Assembly (NCBI GenBank): GCA_046712825.1
Contig: JBKKCR010000247.1
Span: 1-40,530, forward strand
Source of the DNA: DATFGK01 sp046712825
GTDB taxonomy: Bacteria > Actinomycetota > AC-67
Direction of reading: 5' to 3'
Length of the DNA stretch: 40,530 nt
Of the stretch, positions 1 to 7,276 are shown piece by piece. Under the pieces are notes generated by a model. That model was not told the origin of the DNA. It saw only the letters and a program-made list of their open reading frames with translations, and did no database searches. The position numbers and the translations under genes are program-made. How positions within the stretch are numbered: the stretch's first letter is position 1; each line of letters opens with the position of its first letter.

Positions 1-2
1 AC

Positions 3-1202
3 TCCCGGCCCCTCGGCAACGATCGCATCGACGAAAGCGGCCCCAACGCCGGCTTCTATGAGCGCGCGAGCGCGGCCGAGGTCTGCGATTACTACGGCCG
101 TGTCCTGGACGAGCAGATGCTCCCCTCCGGCAAGGTCCGCTTCTTCGGCATGTCCGACTACCTCGGCGACGACGACGGCGAGCACCGGTTCGTGTCGCGG
201 CTTACCGGCGAGACGACGACGGTCCGCGTGCGCCGTAAGCTCGTCGACGCCACGTATCTGGAAACGACGATCCCGCTCAACCACACCCCCTCGTTCGGCG
301 TGGACCGCGAGGCCCGGCTGGTCACGCCGAACGCGCTCGTGTCGCTCGCGGATCACGGATCCGGATTCACGATCATCGGCGCCGGGAAGACCGCGATGGA
401 CACCTGCTGCTGGTTGATCGATCAGGGCGTGGCCCCAGAGCGGATCCGGTGGATCCGCCCGCGCGACCCCTGGACGGTGGATCGGAAAGTCGTCCAGCCT
501 CTGAAGCTGATGGGGCAGATCATCGAATGGCTCGCGGTTCAGATGGAGTCTGCCGCTCAGGCAGAAAGCGTGGAGGATTTCCTTCGGCGTCTCGAGGCGA
601 GCGGCGGACACGTGCGGCTCGATCCCACCGTAGAGCCGGAAGTCTTCCGCGGCCCGACGTTGAGCGAGCTGGAACGCGCATCCCTTCGATCGATCGAGAA
701 CGTCGTGCGGCTCGGGCGAGTCCTGCACGCCGGCGCAACCGAGATCAAGCTCGAGCAGGGCTCGATCGCAACCGACTCGCGGCATGTCCAGGTCGACTGC
801 AGCGCGCCCGGCCTCGGACTTCCTCGGGCCGTTCCGGTATTCGAGCCCGGATCGATCCGCATGCAGCGAGTCATGAACGCGATCGATCCCTTCAGCGCAG
901 CGCTGATCGGGTTCGTCGAGGCGACGCGAGACGACGACCGGGAGAAGAACCGCCTGTGCCCGTCCATCGACTCGTTCGGTACCGCGAGAGATTTCGTGCC
1001 GGCGTTCCTGAAGAGCCAGCAGGCGCGCGTGACCTGGTTCGCCGATCCGGACGTCCGCGACTGGCTGGCGCGCACCCGGCTTACCCCGCTGCACAAGGCG
1101 CAGGAACACCTCACCGATCCGGCATCGCAAGCCGCGCTGGGACGCATGATCGCGAACACAGGCCCCGCGATCGAGAACCTCGAGCGCATCCTCGCCCGCT
1201 GA
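3..1202 (+). CDS. FAD/NAD(P)-binding oxidoreductase, 5' end outside window
   Basis: The reading frame is open from the first bases of the window to the TGA at 1200-1202, so the N-terminus and the FAD-binding start lie upstream. About 400 residues are visible. A dinucleotide-binding Rossmann motif, IIGAGKTAMD, is encoded near 373-402, followed by IRWIRPRDPW, which is typical of the second nucleotide-binding half of flavin-dependent monooxygenase-like proteins. No metal or cysteine redox motif is evident. The substrate cannot be told. An internal ATG at 117 is in frame but probably not the start, because the protein-like sequence continues upstream of it (for example FYERASAAEVCDYYGRV). It lies 72 bases before the pseudokinase gene on the same strand, and nothing shows a functional link. 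The fold assignment is fairly safe; the exact family is inferred. Confidence 0.75.
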   Translation, partial: SRPLGNDRIDESGPNAGFYERASAAEVCDYYGRVLDEQMLPSGKVRFFGMSDYLGDDDGEHRFVSRLTGETTTVRVRRKLVDATYLETTIPLNHTPSFGVDREARLVTPNALVSLADHGSGFTIIGAGKTAMDTCCWLIDQGVAPERIRWIRPRDPWTVDRKVVQPLKLMGQIIEWLAVQMESAAQAESVEDFLRRLEASGGHVRLDPTVEPEVFRGPTLSELERASLRSIENVVRLGRVLHAGATEIKLEQGSIATDSRHVQVDCSAPGLGLPRAVPVFEPGSIRMQRVMNAIDPFSAALIGFVEATRDDDREKNRLCPSIDSFGTARDFVPAFLKSQQARVTWFADPDVRDWLARTRLTPLHKAQEHLTDPASQAALGRMIANTGPAIENLERILAR

Positions 1203-1262
1203 ATGCAGGATCCCGCACGCGGCCGCCACATCGACCCCGGACGCCTGGGGGCCACCGACAGG

Positions 1263-1268
1263 CATAAT
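1263..1268 (+). promoter_or_regulatory. Candidate -10 box for a near-leaderless pseudokinase transcript
   Basis: CATAAT lies 6 bases before the GTG start at 1275 and differs from TATAAT at one position. No convincing -35 box and no Shine-Dalgarno sequence precede the start. A -10 element this close to a start codon is the layout of leaderless actinobacterial genes. Transcription start is inferred, not seen. Confidence 0.35.
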
Positions 1269-1274
1269 CGCACC

Positions 1275-2519
1275 GTGAGAACAGAGCGGGAGCTGGTCGC
1301 GGCTGCGCTTCCCACCTATGGCGTCGGCGAGATCCTAGACAGGGATGCTGACGAGATCGTGTGGGCGGCGCGACATGTGAGGCTGGGTCGGGACGTCGCC
1401 GTTCGCCAGCTCCTTCCGCACACGACGAGCGCCCGCATCCGATTCGAACGAGAGGCTCGAATCCTGGCCAGTTTCCATCATCAACACATCGTTTCGACCT
1501 ACGACTACTTCGAGTACGACGGTTCGCTCTTTCTTGTTCTAGAGCGACTCGCGCCGGACAGCATCGCCGAGCGGCACCGAGCCGGACGCATCACACAGAA
1601 AGACGCCTGCGCGGTCGCGCTCGCGACCTGCGCGGCGCTGGATCACGCGCATCGCACGGGGATCCTCCATGGCGACGTCCGCCCCGAGAACCTTTGGTTC
1701 TCGGCGGAGGGGGTCGTAAAGTTGGCGGGGTTCGGCACGCGGCAGCCGGCGAAAGTGGTGGGACGCGATGCGGCCGCCGATGATCTCATCCAGACGTGCG
1801 AGCTCCTTTCGACGTTGCTGTCCCCCCCTGTGGAACGGGCCGAAGGCGGTTCCGCAGGGGACGCTGGAGTACCGGCCTCGCTCTTGCGCGTGGCCGATCC
1901 CGCCTCGGCGGTCGCCCACCCTTCACCGAGCGAACTCGCCGCGGCGATCTTCTATGCGGCCTCCGAGACATGGGGTCCCGACTGGGCCGACGGTTCGAGG
2001 ATCGTCTCCCGCGGATCGACCAAGAGAGGTTTCTCCGGCCCAACGGCGACGCCCGGCGGATCTCGCCTTCGCCTGAGGCAACGCCCGGCGCTCATGGCGG
2101 CACTTGCACTCGTTCTGACGGCCACCACTGCCTGGGCTTTGCTGTCACCAGGTCGCGACCCCGACGGTCGCTCCTCACGGTCGACGGTGCGAGTAGAACC
2201 GACAGGGGCAAGGATCGGTGGCACCGTAACGATCAGTCCGGGAGCGCCGTGCCCGGCGGCACCCATCTCTTGGACAGATCCCCGGATCGTGATCGCCCTT
2301 CTGGATCCGCGAGTCAACACAGACACGAATCTGAGCGAAGTGGCACGCACGGATGCCCCGCTGAAGGCAGACGGCACCTGGCTGGCGACGCTCGTTCTGC
2401 CGACGGATCTCCGTCCAGGAACCTTCTTCGTTCAGGCGACGTGTCAGGCACGAAACATCGCAGGGAACCGGGCCTCTTACTTCGAGTATGCGCCCTCTTC
2501 GGCATTCGATATCAGATAG
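1275..2519 (+). CDS. Membrane-anchored Ser/Thr pseudokinase with extracytoplasmic Ig-like domain
   Basis: 414 residues from GTG 1275, a start chosen because the N-terminus then aligns with the paralogous kinase at 4943-6421 (ALPTYGVGEI against ALPAYEIGEE). The kinase fold is recognisable but the catalytic residues are lost. There is no glycine loop, the VAIK lysine is Arg44 (VAVRQL), HRD is HGD (132-134), DFG is GFG (152-154), and the activation segment with APE is deleted. The alphaC glutamate and the catalytic-loop Asn (VRPENL) remain. A WGPDWAD juxtamembrane motif is shared with the kinase. One membrane helix spans about 273-290. The outer domain of about 120 residues has two cysteines in matching places in both proteins and ends in YFEYA-type sequence. 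By family knowledge such proteins act as scaffolds or phospho-acceptors; here that role is inferred. An upstream ATG at 1203 is less likely. Confidence 0.85.
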   Translation: MRTERELVAAALPTYGVGEILDRDADEIVWAARHVRLGRDVAVRQLLPHTTSARIRFEREARILASFHHQHIVSTYDYFEYDGSLFLVLERLAPDSIAERHRAGRITQKDACAVALATCAALDHAHRTGILHGDVRPENLWFSAEGVVKLAGFGTRQPAKVVGRDAAADDLIQTCELLSTLLSPPVERAEGGSAGDAGVPASLLRVADPASAVAHPSPSELAAAIFYAASETWGPDWADGSRIVSRGSTKRGFSGPTATPGGSRLRLRQRPALMAALALVLTATTAWALLSPGRDPDGRSSRSTVRVEPTGARIGGTVTISPGAPCPAAPISWTDPRIVIALLDPRVNTDTNLSEVARTDAPLKADGTWLATLVLPTDLRPGTFFVQATCQARNIAGNRASYFEYAPSSAFDIR

Positions 2520-2586
2520 GAGGGGCGCTTCCCCGGTCAGCTCGCCACAAGTGGCGCGTTTCTTCGACCGCTGCGATACTCACGCG

Positions 2587-4005
2587 ATGCATCTCTCGGG
2601 GGGATGGAGGGTCGTCGCGCTCGCGTTCCTCCTGCTCGCATGCGGCGATCCGCGAGCCGTTTCTGACGCCCAACCACACTTCGGGATCGGTCCGCTTTCG
2701 AAAGTCGACTCGAGGGTCCTCGAGGAATGGGTGCCGAGCACGAAGGTTCCGTGGACCTACGTGTGGACGGTCCTCGAGGGCGGAGTCGACACCGGCAGTG
2801 GATGGGCAGACAAACCAGCGGGTGGCCGGTACGCTCTCGATTTCGCCACGAAGGCTGCCTCGCATGGTTCTACGCCCACATACATCTACTATCAAGCTCA
2901 AACCAGCATCGGGAAGTGCAAAGACTGCGCCGGAGACCAGGTCGCGCTGAACAACTTGAACGACCCAGATCTCATGAAGAAGCTCCTCGCGGATTTCCGC
3001 TTGCTGATGCAGCGACTCGGTCCGGACACCTACGACGGCGTCAAAGGGTTCGGCCGGCTCGCATTCGTTAATGTTGAACCCAATCTGTCTGCATACGTGG
3101 ACCAAGCCGTCACCGATCCGGACCCTCGCTGCTACGGCCTCTGCCCGACGTCGCCCAATGGTGAGGCAAAGATGTTCCCCGTGGCGCTGTCGAAGACCTG
3201 TGATCCCGACGTCGTGGGCCTTCCCGACAACTATGTGGGATACAACCAAGCCCTCCTGCGCATCCGCGACATGTATGCCCCGAACGTAAAACTGGGATTC
3301 AACATCAGCCCGTGGTCCCAGCTCGTCGACATCACGAGCGACACGAGGCCCGGCTTCGACACCGCCACCATGGGACGGAACGCCGGCGAGTTCGCCGCTC
3401 AGAGCGGCGCGGGCTCCTACGACTTGCTCTTCACTGATGTCGCATGGGGCGAGTCCGGTTATTACAAGTACAAGCTGAAGACGGACAAATTCTGGGACGC
3501 GTTGAATCAGACTCGGCCGAACTTCTCGGCGTGGGAGCAATTCGTGAAGGCTGCCGCCGACGTGACCGAGAAGAGTGTGATGCTGTGGCAGATCCCGGTC
3601 GGCAATCAGTCGTTCCTCACGATGAACAACTCTCCCGGTCATTATCAGGACAACCGCGGCGAATACATGCTCAGCCATCTCGACGAGCTCATCTCGAACG
3701 GGATCGTCGGGATCCTCTTCGGCGGCGGCCCGCAGGAATCGACGAATTTCTATGATGCGATGAAGGACGGCGTGACCAACCCGACGTCCATCTGCACTTC
3801 CGACGGGCTCTCGGATGGCCAGGTGTGTACCAACAAGAGGAGCACGGTGACCGACGACGACGGCGGCTGGCTCCGCACCGCCGGCGCGACCTACCTTCGC
3901 AACCCGGTAGTCCTCACGGGACCCCACGCCGCGGCGATCGCCCCGCGCGATGGCGCCACTCCTGCAGCACATCCGAGCGCGGGGGTTCCCGCCTCTTGCG
4001 GCTGA
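2587..4005 (+). CDS. Secreted lipoprotein, possible TIM-barrel glycosidase-like protein
   Basis: 472 residues from ATG 2587. The N-terminus is a lipoprotein signal: hydrophobic stretch then LLAC with the lipidated cysteine at residue 19. An in-frame ATG at 2488 would bury the signal inside the upstream gene, so it is rejected. The mature part has alternating strand-like and helix-like stretches: RLAFVNVEPN (Glu164), VKLGFNISPW, YDLLFTDVAWGE (Asp284, Glu289), SVMLWQIPVGN and GIVGILFGGG. These resemble successive strands of a (beta/alpha)8 barrel with carboxylates at strand ends, as in glycoside hydrolases. I do not recognise a specific family, and no function should be assigned from this alone. 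Several cysteines (CKDC, CYGLC) suggest disulfides outside the cell. It lies between the pseudokinase and the FHA cyclase on the same strand. Confidence 0.8.
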   Translation: MHLSGGWRVVALAFLLLACGDPRAVSDAQPHFGIGPLSKVDSRVLEEWVPSTKVPWTYVWTVLEGGVDTGSGWADKPAGGRYALDFATKAASHGSTPTYIYYQAQTSIGKCKDCAGDQVALNNLNDPDLMKKLLADFRLLMQRLGPDTYDGVKGFGRLAFVNVEPNLSAYVDQAVTDPDPRCYGLCPTSPNGEAKMFPVALSKTCDPDVVGLPDNYVGYNQALLRIRDMYAPNVKLGFNISPWSQLVDITSDTRPGFDTATMGRNAGEFAAQSGAGSYDLLFTDVAWGESGYYKYKLKTDKFWDALNQTRPNFSAWEQFVKAAADVTEKSVMLWQIPVGNQSFLTMNNSPGHYQDNRGEYMLSHLDELISNGIVGILFGGGPQESTNFYDAMKDGVTNPTSICTSDGLSDGQVCTNKRSTVTDDDGGWLRTAGATYLRNPVVLTGPHAAAIAPRDGATPAAHPSAGVPASCG

Positions 4006-4009
4006 AGTC

Positions 4010-4939
4010 ATGGGCCATGAGGCCCGGGCGCTTCTCCTCGTGGCGCCGGGAACGCCGGAAGAGCGACCGGTTCCTATCTGGGATCGATTGTTCGCGGGAC
4101 GCGAGTGTTCTGGCGTCGACGAGTCACGCCGCGTCCTGATCGAGGATCCGGAGGTTTCGCGACATCACCTCGAGATCCGCCTCGACGGTGACCGAGCGTG
4201 GCTCATCGACCTCAGCACGAATGGGACACGGCTCAACGGCGTTCGCGTCGAGCGCGCGGTGTCGACGCCGCTCCACGAAGGAGATCGGATCACGGTCGGC
4301 AGCATCGAACTGGAGTTCCGGTTCTTGCCGCCGGCCGACGTGCTCGGCGTCGGTTACGCTCCGACGCTCCGCCGGTTCACACGCACGGATCTTGCGGTCG
4401 TGGTGGGCGACGTCGTTGGCTACACAAGACTAACCGCGCAGGTCGGCAACGAAGCCTTGATCTCGATCCTTGGGCTCACGTTCGACACCCTTCGCGAGTC
4501 ATTACAGCGCCACGGTGGCAACGTAGCGAATATCGTCGGCGACGCTTTCTTTGCGGTATGGGAGCGAGATCGGGCACCCGATGCACTGCGAAGCGCGATC
4601 TCGTTCGCCCTCGACGGGCGACGAGCATTGCAGGAGCTCGCCATCGAGACTCGCGTCTCGGATGCGCCCGTGCTGCGGATGGGGTGGGGGGTCACGTGCG
4701 GTGAAGCCGCGATCGGGGCTCTCACCTCGTCGCTCGTTCACGTCGTCGGCGAGCCCGCGAACCTTGCTTTCCGACTGTCAACGGTCGCGGGGCGAGCGGA
4801 TCGCCCGGAGGTGCTCACGACGGCCCCTGTGCACCAGGCAACCAAAGCCCTCTTCTCGTTCAAAGGCCCCTTCGAGGTTGCCATCAAGGGCCGCGACAAT
4901 CCCGAAACCGTGTACGGGATCGAACGACGAAGCGCCTAA
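4010..4939 (+). CDS. FHA domain-class III adenylate/guanylate cyclase fusion
   Basis: 309 residues from ATG 4010, four bases after the lipoprotein stop. An in-frame ATG at 3950 would add 20 residues and overlap that gene by 56 bases; neither has a clear ribosome site. Residues about 7-107 form an FHA domain (FAGREC, EVSRHHLEI, STNGTRLNG), which in known proteins binds phospho-threonine peptides. Residues about 125-309 form a class III cyclase domain with both metal aspartates (GDVVGYT Asp134, IVGDAFFAVW Asp178) and the transition-state Asn251 and Arg255 (ANLAFR). The two adenine-selecting positions are not the usual Lys and Asp but Asn174 and His244, so the nucleotide used is uncertain. No membrane segment is seen, so it is cytoplasmic. 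Its stop is three bases from the convergent kinase gene stop, which suggests signalling from kinase to cyclic nucleotide. Confidence 0.88.
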   Translation: MGHEARALLLVAPGTPEERPVPIWDRLFAGRECSGVDESRRVLIEDPEVSRHHLEIRLDGDRAWLIDLSTNGTRLNGVRVERAVSTPLHEGDRITVGSIELEFRFLPPADVLGVGYAPTLRRFTRTDLAVVVGDVVGYTRLTAQVGNEALISILGLTFDTLRESLQRHGGNVANIVGDAFFAVWERDRAPDALRSAISFALDGRRALQELAIETRVSDAPVLRMGWGVTCGEAAIGALTSSLVHVVGEPANLAFRLSTVAGRADRPEVLTTAPVHQATKALFSFKGPFEVAIKGRDNPETVYGIERRSA

Positions 4940-4942
4940 GCG

Positions 4943-6421
4943 CTACTTTCTCTGCAGGACTTCGAACGGCAGCCGGACCGCATACTCGAAGTAGGTCCTG
5001 CGGGCCCCGCTCGTCGTGTGAGCGACGCATTGAACATGGATGGAATCTCTGCCCGGGTCTGCATCGGTTGGGACGATCAGCTTCCCAGCCCACGATCCTT
5101 CAGGCGTCAAGGGGAAGTCTTCTGAGGCTATGTTCCCGCTCGATGTCGGCGACACCGCGCGCGCGTCGAAAAGGGTCACGTTGGCCACCGGGTCGGTGAG
5201 CGTCGGCGGCACCGGCGGACAGGGCGAGAGCGCGGTAACAACCACGGTCGCTCCCGGAACCGCGCTCGCCGGGCTCAAAAGATAGGTGGTGTGGCCCGCT
5301 GCCCCCAGGAATGCCGACTCTGACGGGGTCGGGCTGGGCTTCTGGCCCCCCGTGGTTCGAGGGAGCAAGACTGCCGTCGTGACCGCCGCGCCGAGCAACA
5401 ACGTTGCGAGTAGCTGCACCGCACGAGGCCAGCGGGCCGGTTTCTTCAGTGATCGCAGGCGGCGCAGCGCCCCGCCCGCCGACGCCGGGACGGAGGTTGC
5501 GGCCGCGCCAACCGACTGAGGAACGAGCAGCTCGTCGACCTCTCGAAGCTGCACGCCGGCGTCCTCGGCCCAATCCGGTCCCCATGCGGAAGCGGCCGCA
5601 GTCGCGACCGCAATACCGAAGGCCTCCGCACTCGCGAACCGATCGCTTGGGGTGCGCGCGATCGCGCGGTCGACGACGACGGCGAGCTCGACGGGCACTC
5701 GCGGGGCCACGTCGATCAAGGGGCGCGGTTGCTCGTGGACGTGCTGGTAGATCGCAACGATGGGGTCCGACGTTTCCGGGAACGGGAGCCGCCCCGCCAG
5801 CAACTCGTAGAGCACGATGCCGGCCGCGTACACGTCGGTCGCGGGACTCAGCTCGCCGGACTGAGCTTGCTCGGGAGCAAGGTAGAACGGCGTCCCGAGC
5901 ACCCCGACAAGCGTCGAATACATGGTTCCCGGGCCCGAGAGCACCTTCGCGATGCCGAAGTCGGTCACTTTGAGGACGCCGTCCGAAGAAAAGAGGAGAT
6001 TCTCCGGTTTCACGTCACGATGGAGGACCCCGCGCGCGTGTGCGTAGCCGAGAGCCCCGGCGAGCGCGACCGCCGCGCCGCAGGCGGCGGGTGCGGAGAG
6101 TGGACTCATGCGAACCCTGCTGCGCAGGGTTCCGCCCCGGAGCCGCTCCATCACGAGAAGACAGACGTCCTCGTGTTCGACGAAGTCGTGGAGAGGAACG
6201 ATATGCGAGTGATCGAACGATGCGAGGATCTTCGCTTCCGCAAGAAAGCGGGCGCGGGCTTCGGGGTCGACGGCTAAGCCTATGGTTAGCTGCTTTATCG
6301 CCACGCTTCGATCCAGCCTGCGATGCCGCCCGGCGAAGACGACGCCCCAGGAGCCCCGCCCGATCTCCTCTCCTATCTCATAGGCAGGAAGCGCCTCCGC
6401 CAACGCATCGTAGGCTTTCAT
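4943..6421 (-). CDS. Transmembrane Ser/Thr protein kinase with extracytoplasmic Ig-like domain
   Basis: 492 residues with all Hanks-type kinase motifs: GRGSWG (21-26), VAIK Lys43, alphaC Glu62, HRDVKPEN (134-141), DFG (154-156), GTPFYLAPE (176-184) and DVYAAGIVLYELL. It should transfer phosphate from ATP to Ser/Thr on cytoplasmic targets. A juxtamembrane segment (WGPDWAED) leads to one helix at about 334-353, then a Ser/Pro/Thr linker and an outer domain. That domain has the pattern of bacterial Ig-like modules: a PG turn, a PCP cysteine, PEGSW, PTDADPG and a second cysteine (VQC), ending with a FEYA strand. It is not a PASTA domain, so this is not an orthologue of PknB. The paralogous pseudokinase at 1275-2519 has the same layout. 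The likely partners are that pseudokinase and the FHA cyclase. Confidence 0.95.
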   Translation of the reverse strand: MKAYDALAEALPAYEIGEEIGRGSWGVVFAGRHRRLDRSVAIKQLTIGLAVDPEARARFLAEAKILASFDHSHIVPLHDFVEHEDVCLLVMERLRGGTLRSRVRMSPLSAPAACGAAVALAGALGYAHARGVLHRDVKPENLLFSSDGVLKVTDFGIAKVLSGPGTMYSTLVGVLGTPFYLAPEQAQSGELSPATDVYAAGIVLYELLAGRLPFPETSDPIVAIYQHVHEQPRPLIDVAPRVPVELAVVVDRAIARTPSDRFASAEAFGIAVATAAASAWGPDWAEDAGVQLREVDELLVPQSVGAAATSVPASAGGALRRLRSLKKPARWPRAVQLLATLLLGAAVTTAVLLPRTTGGQKPSPTPSESAFLGAAGHTTYLLSPASAVPGATVVVTALSPCPPVPPTLTDPVANVTLFDARAVSPTSSGNIASEDFPLTPEGSWAGKLIVPTDADPGRDSIHVQCVAHTTSGARRTYFEYAVRLPFEVLQRK

Positions 6422-6432
6422 GAGCGATACGG

Positions 6433-6438
6433 ATTGTA
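6433..6438 (-). promoter_or_regulatory. Candidate -10 box for the kinase gene
   Basis: TACAAT on the minus strand, 11 bases before the kinase ATG, matches the TAnnnT actinobacterial -10 consensus. A CTGGAA hexamer about 17-18 bases upstream is a weak -35. Transcription would begin only a few bases before the ATG, and no Shine-Dalgarno sequence is present. This separates the kinase from dapB despite the 44-base gap. Confidence 0.45.
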
Positions 6439-6465
6439 CGCGGCGATCTCGGCCTTCCAGGCGGC

Positions 6466-7263
6466 CTACAGCTCGAGCAGGTTCTCGAGGCCGTAGGTGA
6501 GGCCCGGGTGCTTCGCGATCGACTTCACCGCGAGCAGCACGCCCGGCATGAACGACGCCCGGTCGTAGGAGTCGTGACGGATCGTCAGCGACTGCCCGGG
6601 GCCGGCGAGTATCACCTCTTGATGGGCGACGAGGCCCGGTAGCCGCACCGAGTGAACCTGGATGCCGTCGACGTCGGCGCCGCGCGCCCCGGGTACGACC
6701 TCCTTCGACTCGGAGCCGACGGCTCCTTCGGCCCGTGCCTTTGAGATCTCTTCGGCGGTCTTGAGCGCGGTTCCGCTAGGAGCGTCGGCCTTCTTCGAAT
6801 GGTGCAGCTCGATGATCTCGACGTCGGGGAGGAACTTCGAGCCGGCCGCGGCGAACCGCATCATCAGCACGGCGCCTATCGCGAAGTTGGGCGCGACGAA
6901 CACGTTCGATTCTTGGCCCTCTTCCTCGATGAGCCCGCGGATCTCGTCGAGGCTCGCCGGCGAGATCCCGGTCGTCCCGACGACCAGGTGAACGGCGTGC
7001 CGCACGCACCAGCGGATGTCGTCCATGACGGCGTCCGGGTGGGTGAAGTCGATAGCGACGTCGACCTCGGCGTCGTTGAGCGCATCGAGCTCGTCCGAGA
7101 TGGGCAGCGTGAGCTCGGGGTGACCGATGATCGCGCCGACGTTCTCGCCGCACCCGTTGGAGTCGACCGCGGCGACCAGAACACAGTCGGGATCCTCGAC
7201 GATCGCGCGGCACACCTCACGGCCCATCTTGCCGTAAGCCCCGATGACGCCGACGCGGATCAC
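6466..7263 (-). CDS. dapB: 4-hydroxy-tetrahydrodipicolinate reductase
   Basis: 265 residues, the usual length, starting at GTG 7263. DapB reduces the dihydrodipicolinate intermediate with NAD(P)H in the cytoplasm, the second step of the lysine/diaminopimelate branch that also feeds peptidoglycan. The N-terminal nucleotide fold is seen as GVIGAYGKMG, then IDFTHPD and VVGTTG. The catalytic and substrate-binding signature ELHHSKKADAPSGTA sits in the C-terminal half. The gene lies 10 bases after the M16 peptidase stop, a pairing common in Actinomycetota. A possible -10 box overlaps that stop (separate entry), so it may be transcribed both from pnp and on its own. Confidence 0.97.
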   Translation of the reverse strand: MIRVGVIGAYGKMGREVCRAIVEDPDCVLVAAVDSNGCGENVGAIIGHPELTLPISDELDALNDAEVDVAIDFTHPDAVMDDIRWCVRHAVHLVVGTTGISPASLDEIRGLIEEEGQESNVFVAPNFAIGAVLMMRFAAAGSKFLPDVEIIELHHSKKADAPSGTALKTAEEISKARAEGAVGSESKEVVPGARGADVDGIQVHSVRLPGLVAHQEVILAGPGQSLTIRHDSYDRASFMPGVLLAVKSIAKHPGLTYGLENLLEL

Positions 7264-7270
7264 GGTCGCG

Positions 7271-7276
7271 ATGCTA
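7271..7276 (-). promoter_or_regulatory. Candidate -10 box for dapB overlapping the M16 stop codon
   Basis: TAGCAT on the minus strand lies 7 bases before the dapB GTG; its TAG is the stop codon of the M16 gene. It fits a leaderless start with no Shine-Dalgarno. The match is partly forced by the stop codon, so it is weak evidence. Confidence 0.25.

Noticed and set aside
1203..1274. Longer pseudokinase start at ATG 1203
   Set aside because: It adds 24 residues with no match to the paralogous kinase and would cross the CATAAT box.
3950..4009. Extra 20 residues at the FHA-cyclase N-terminus
   Set aside because: They overlap the lipoprotein gene and precede the natural FHA start. They cannot be excluded, because neither start has a ribosome site.
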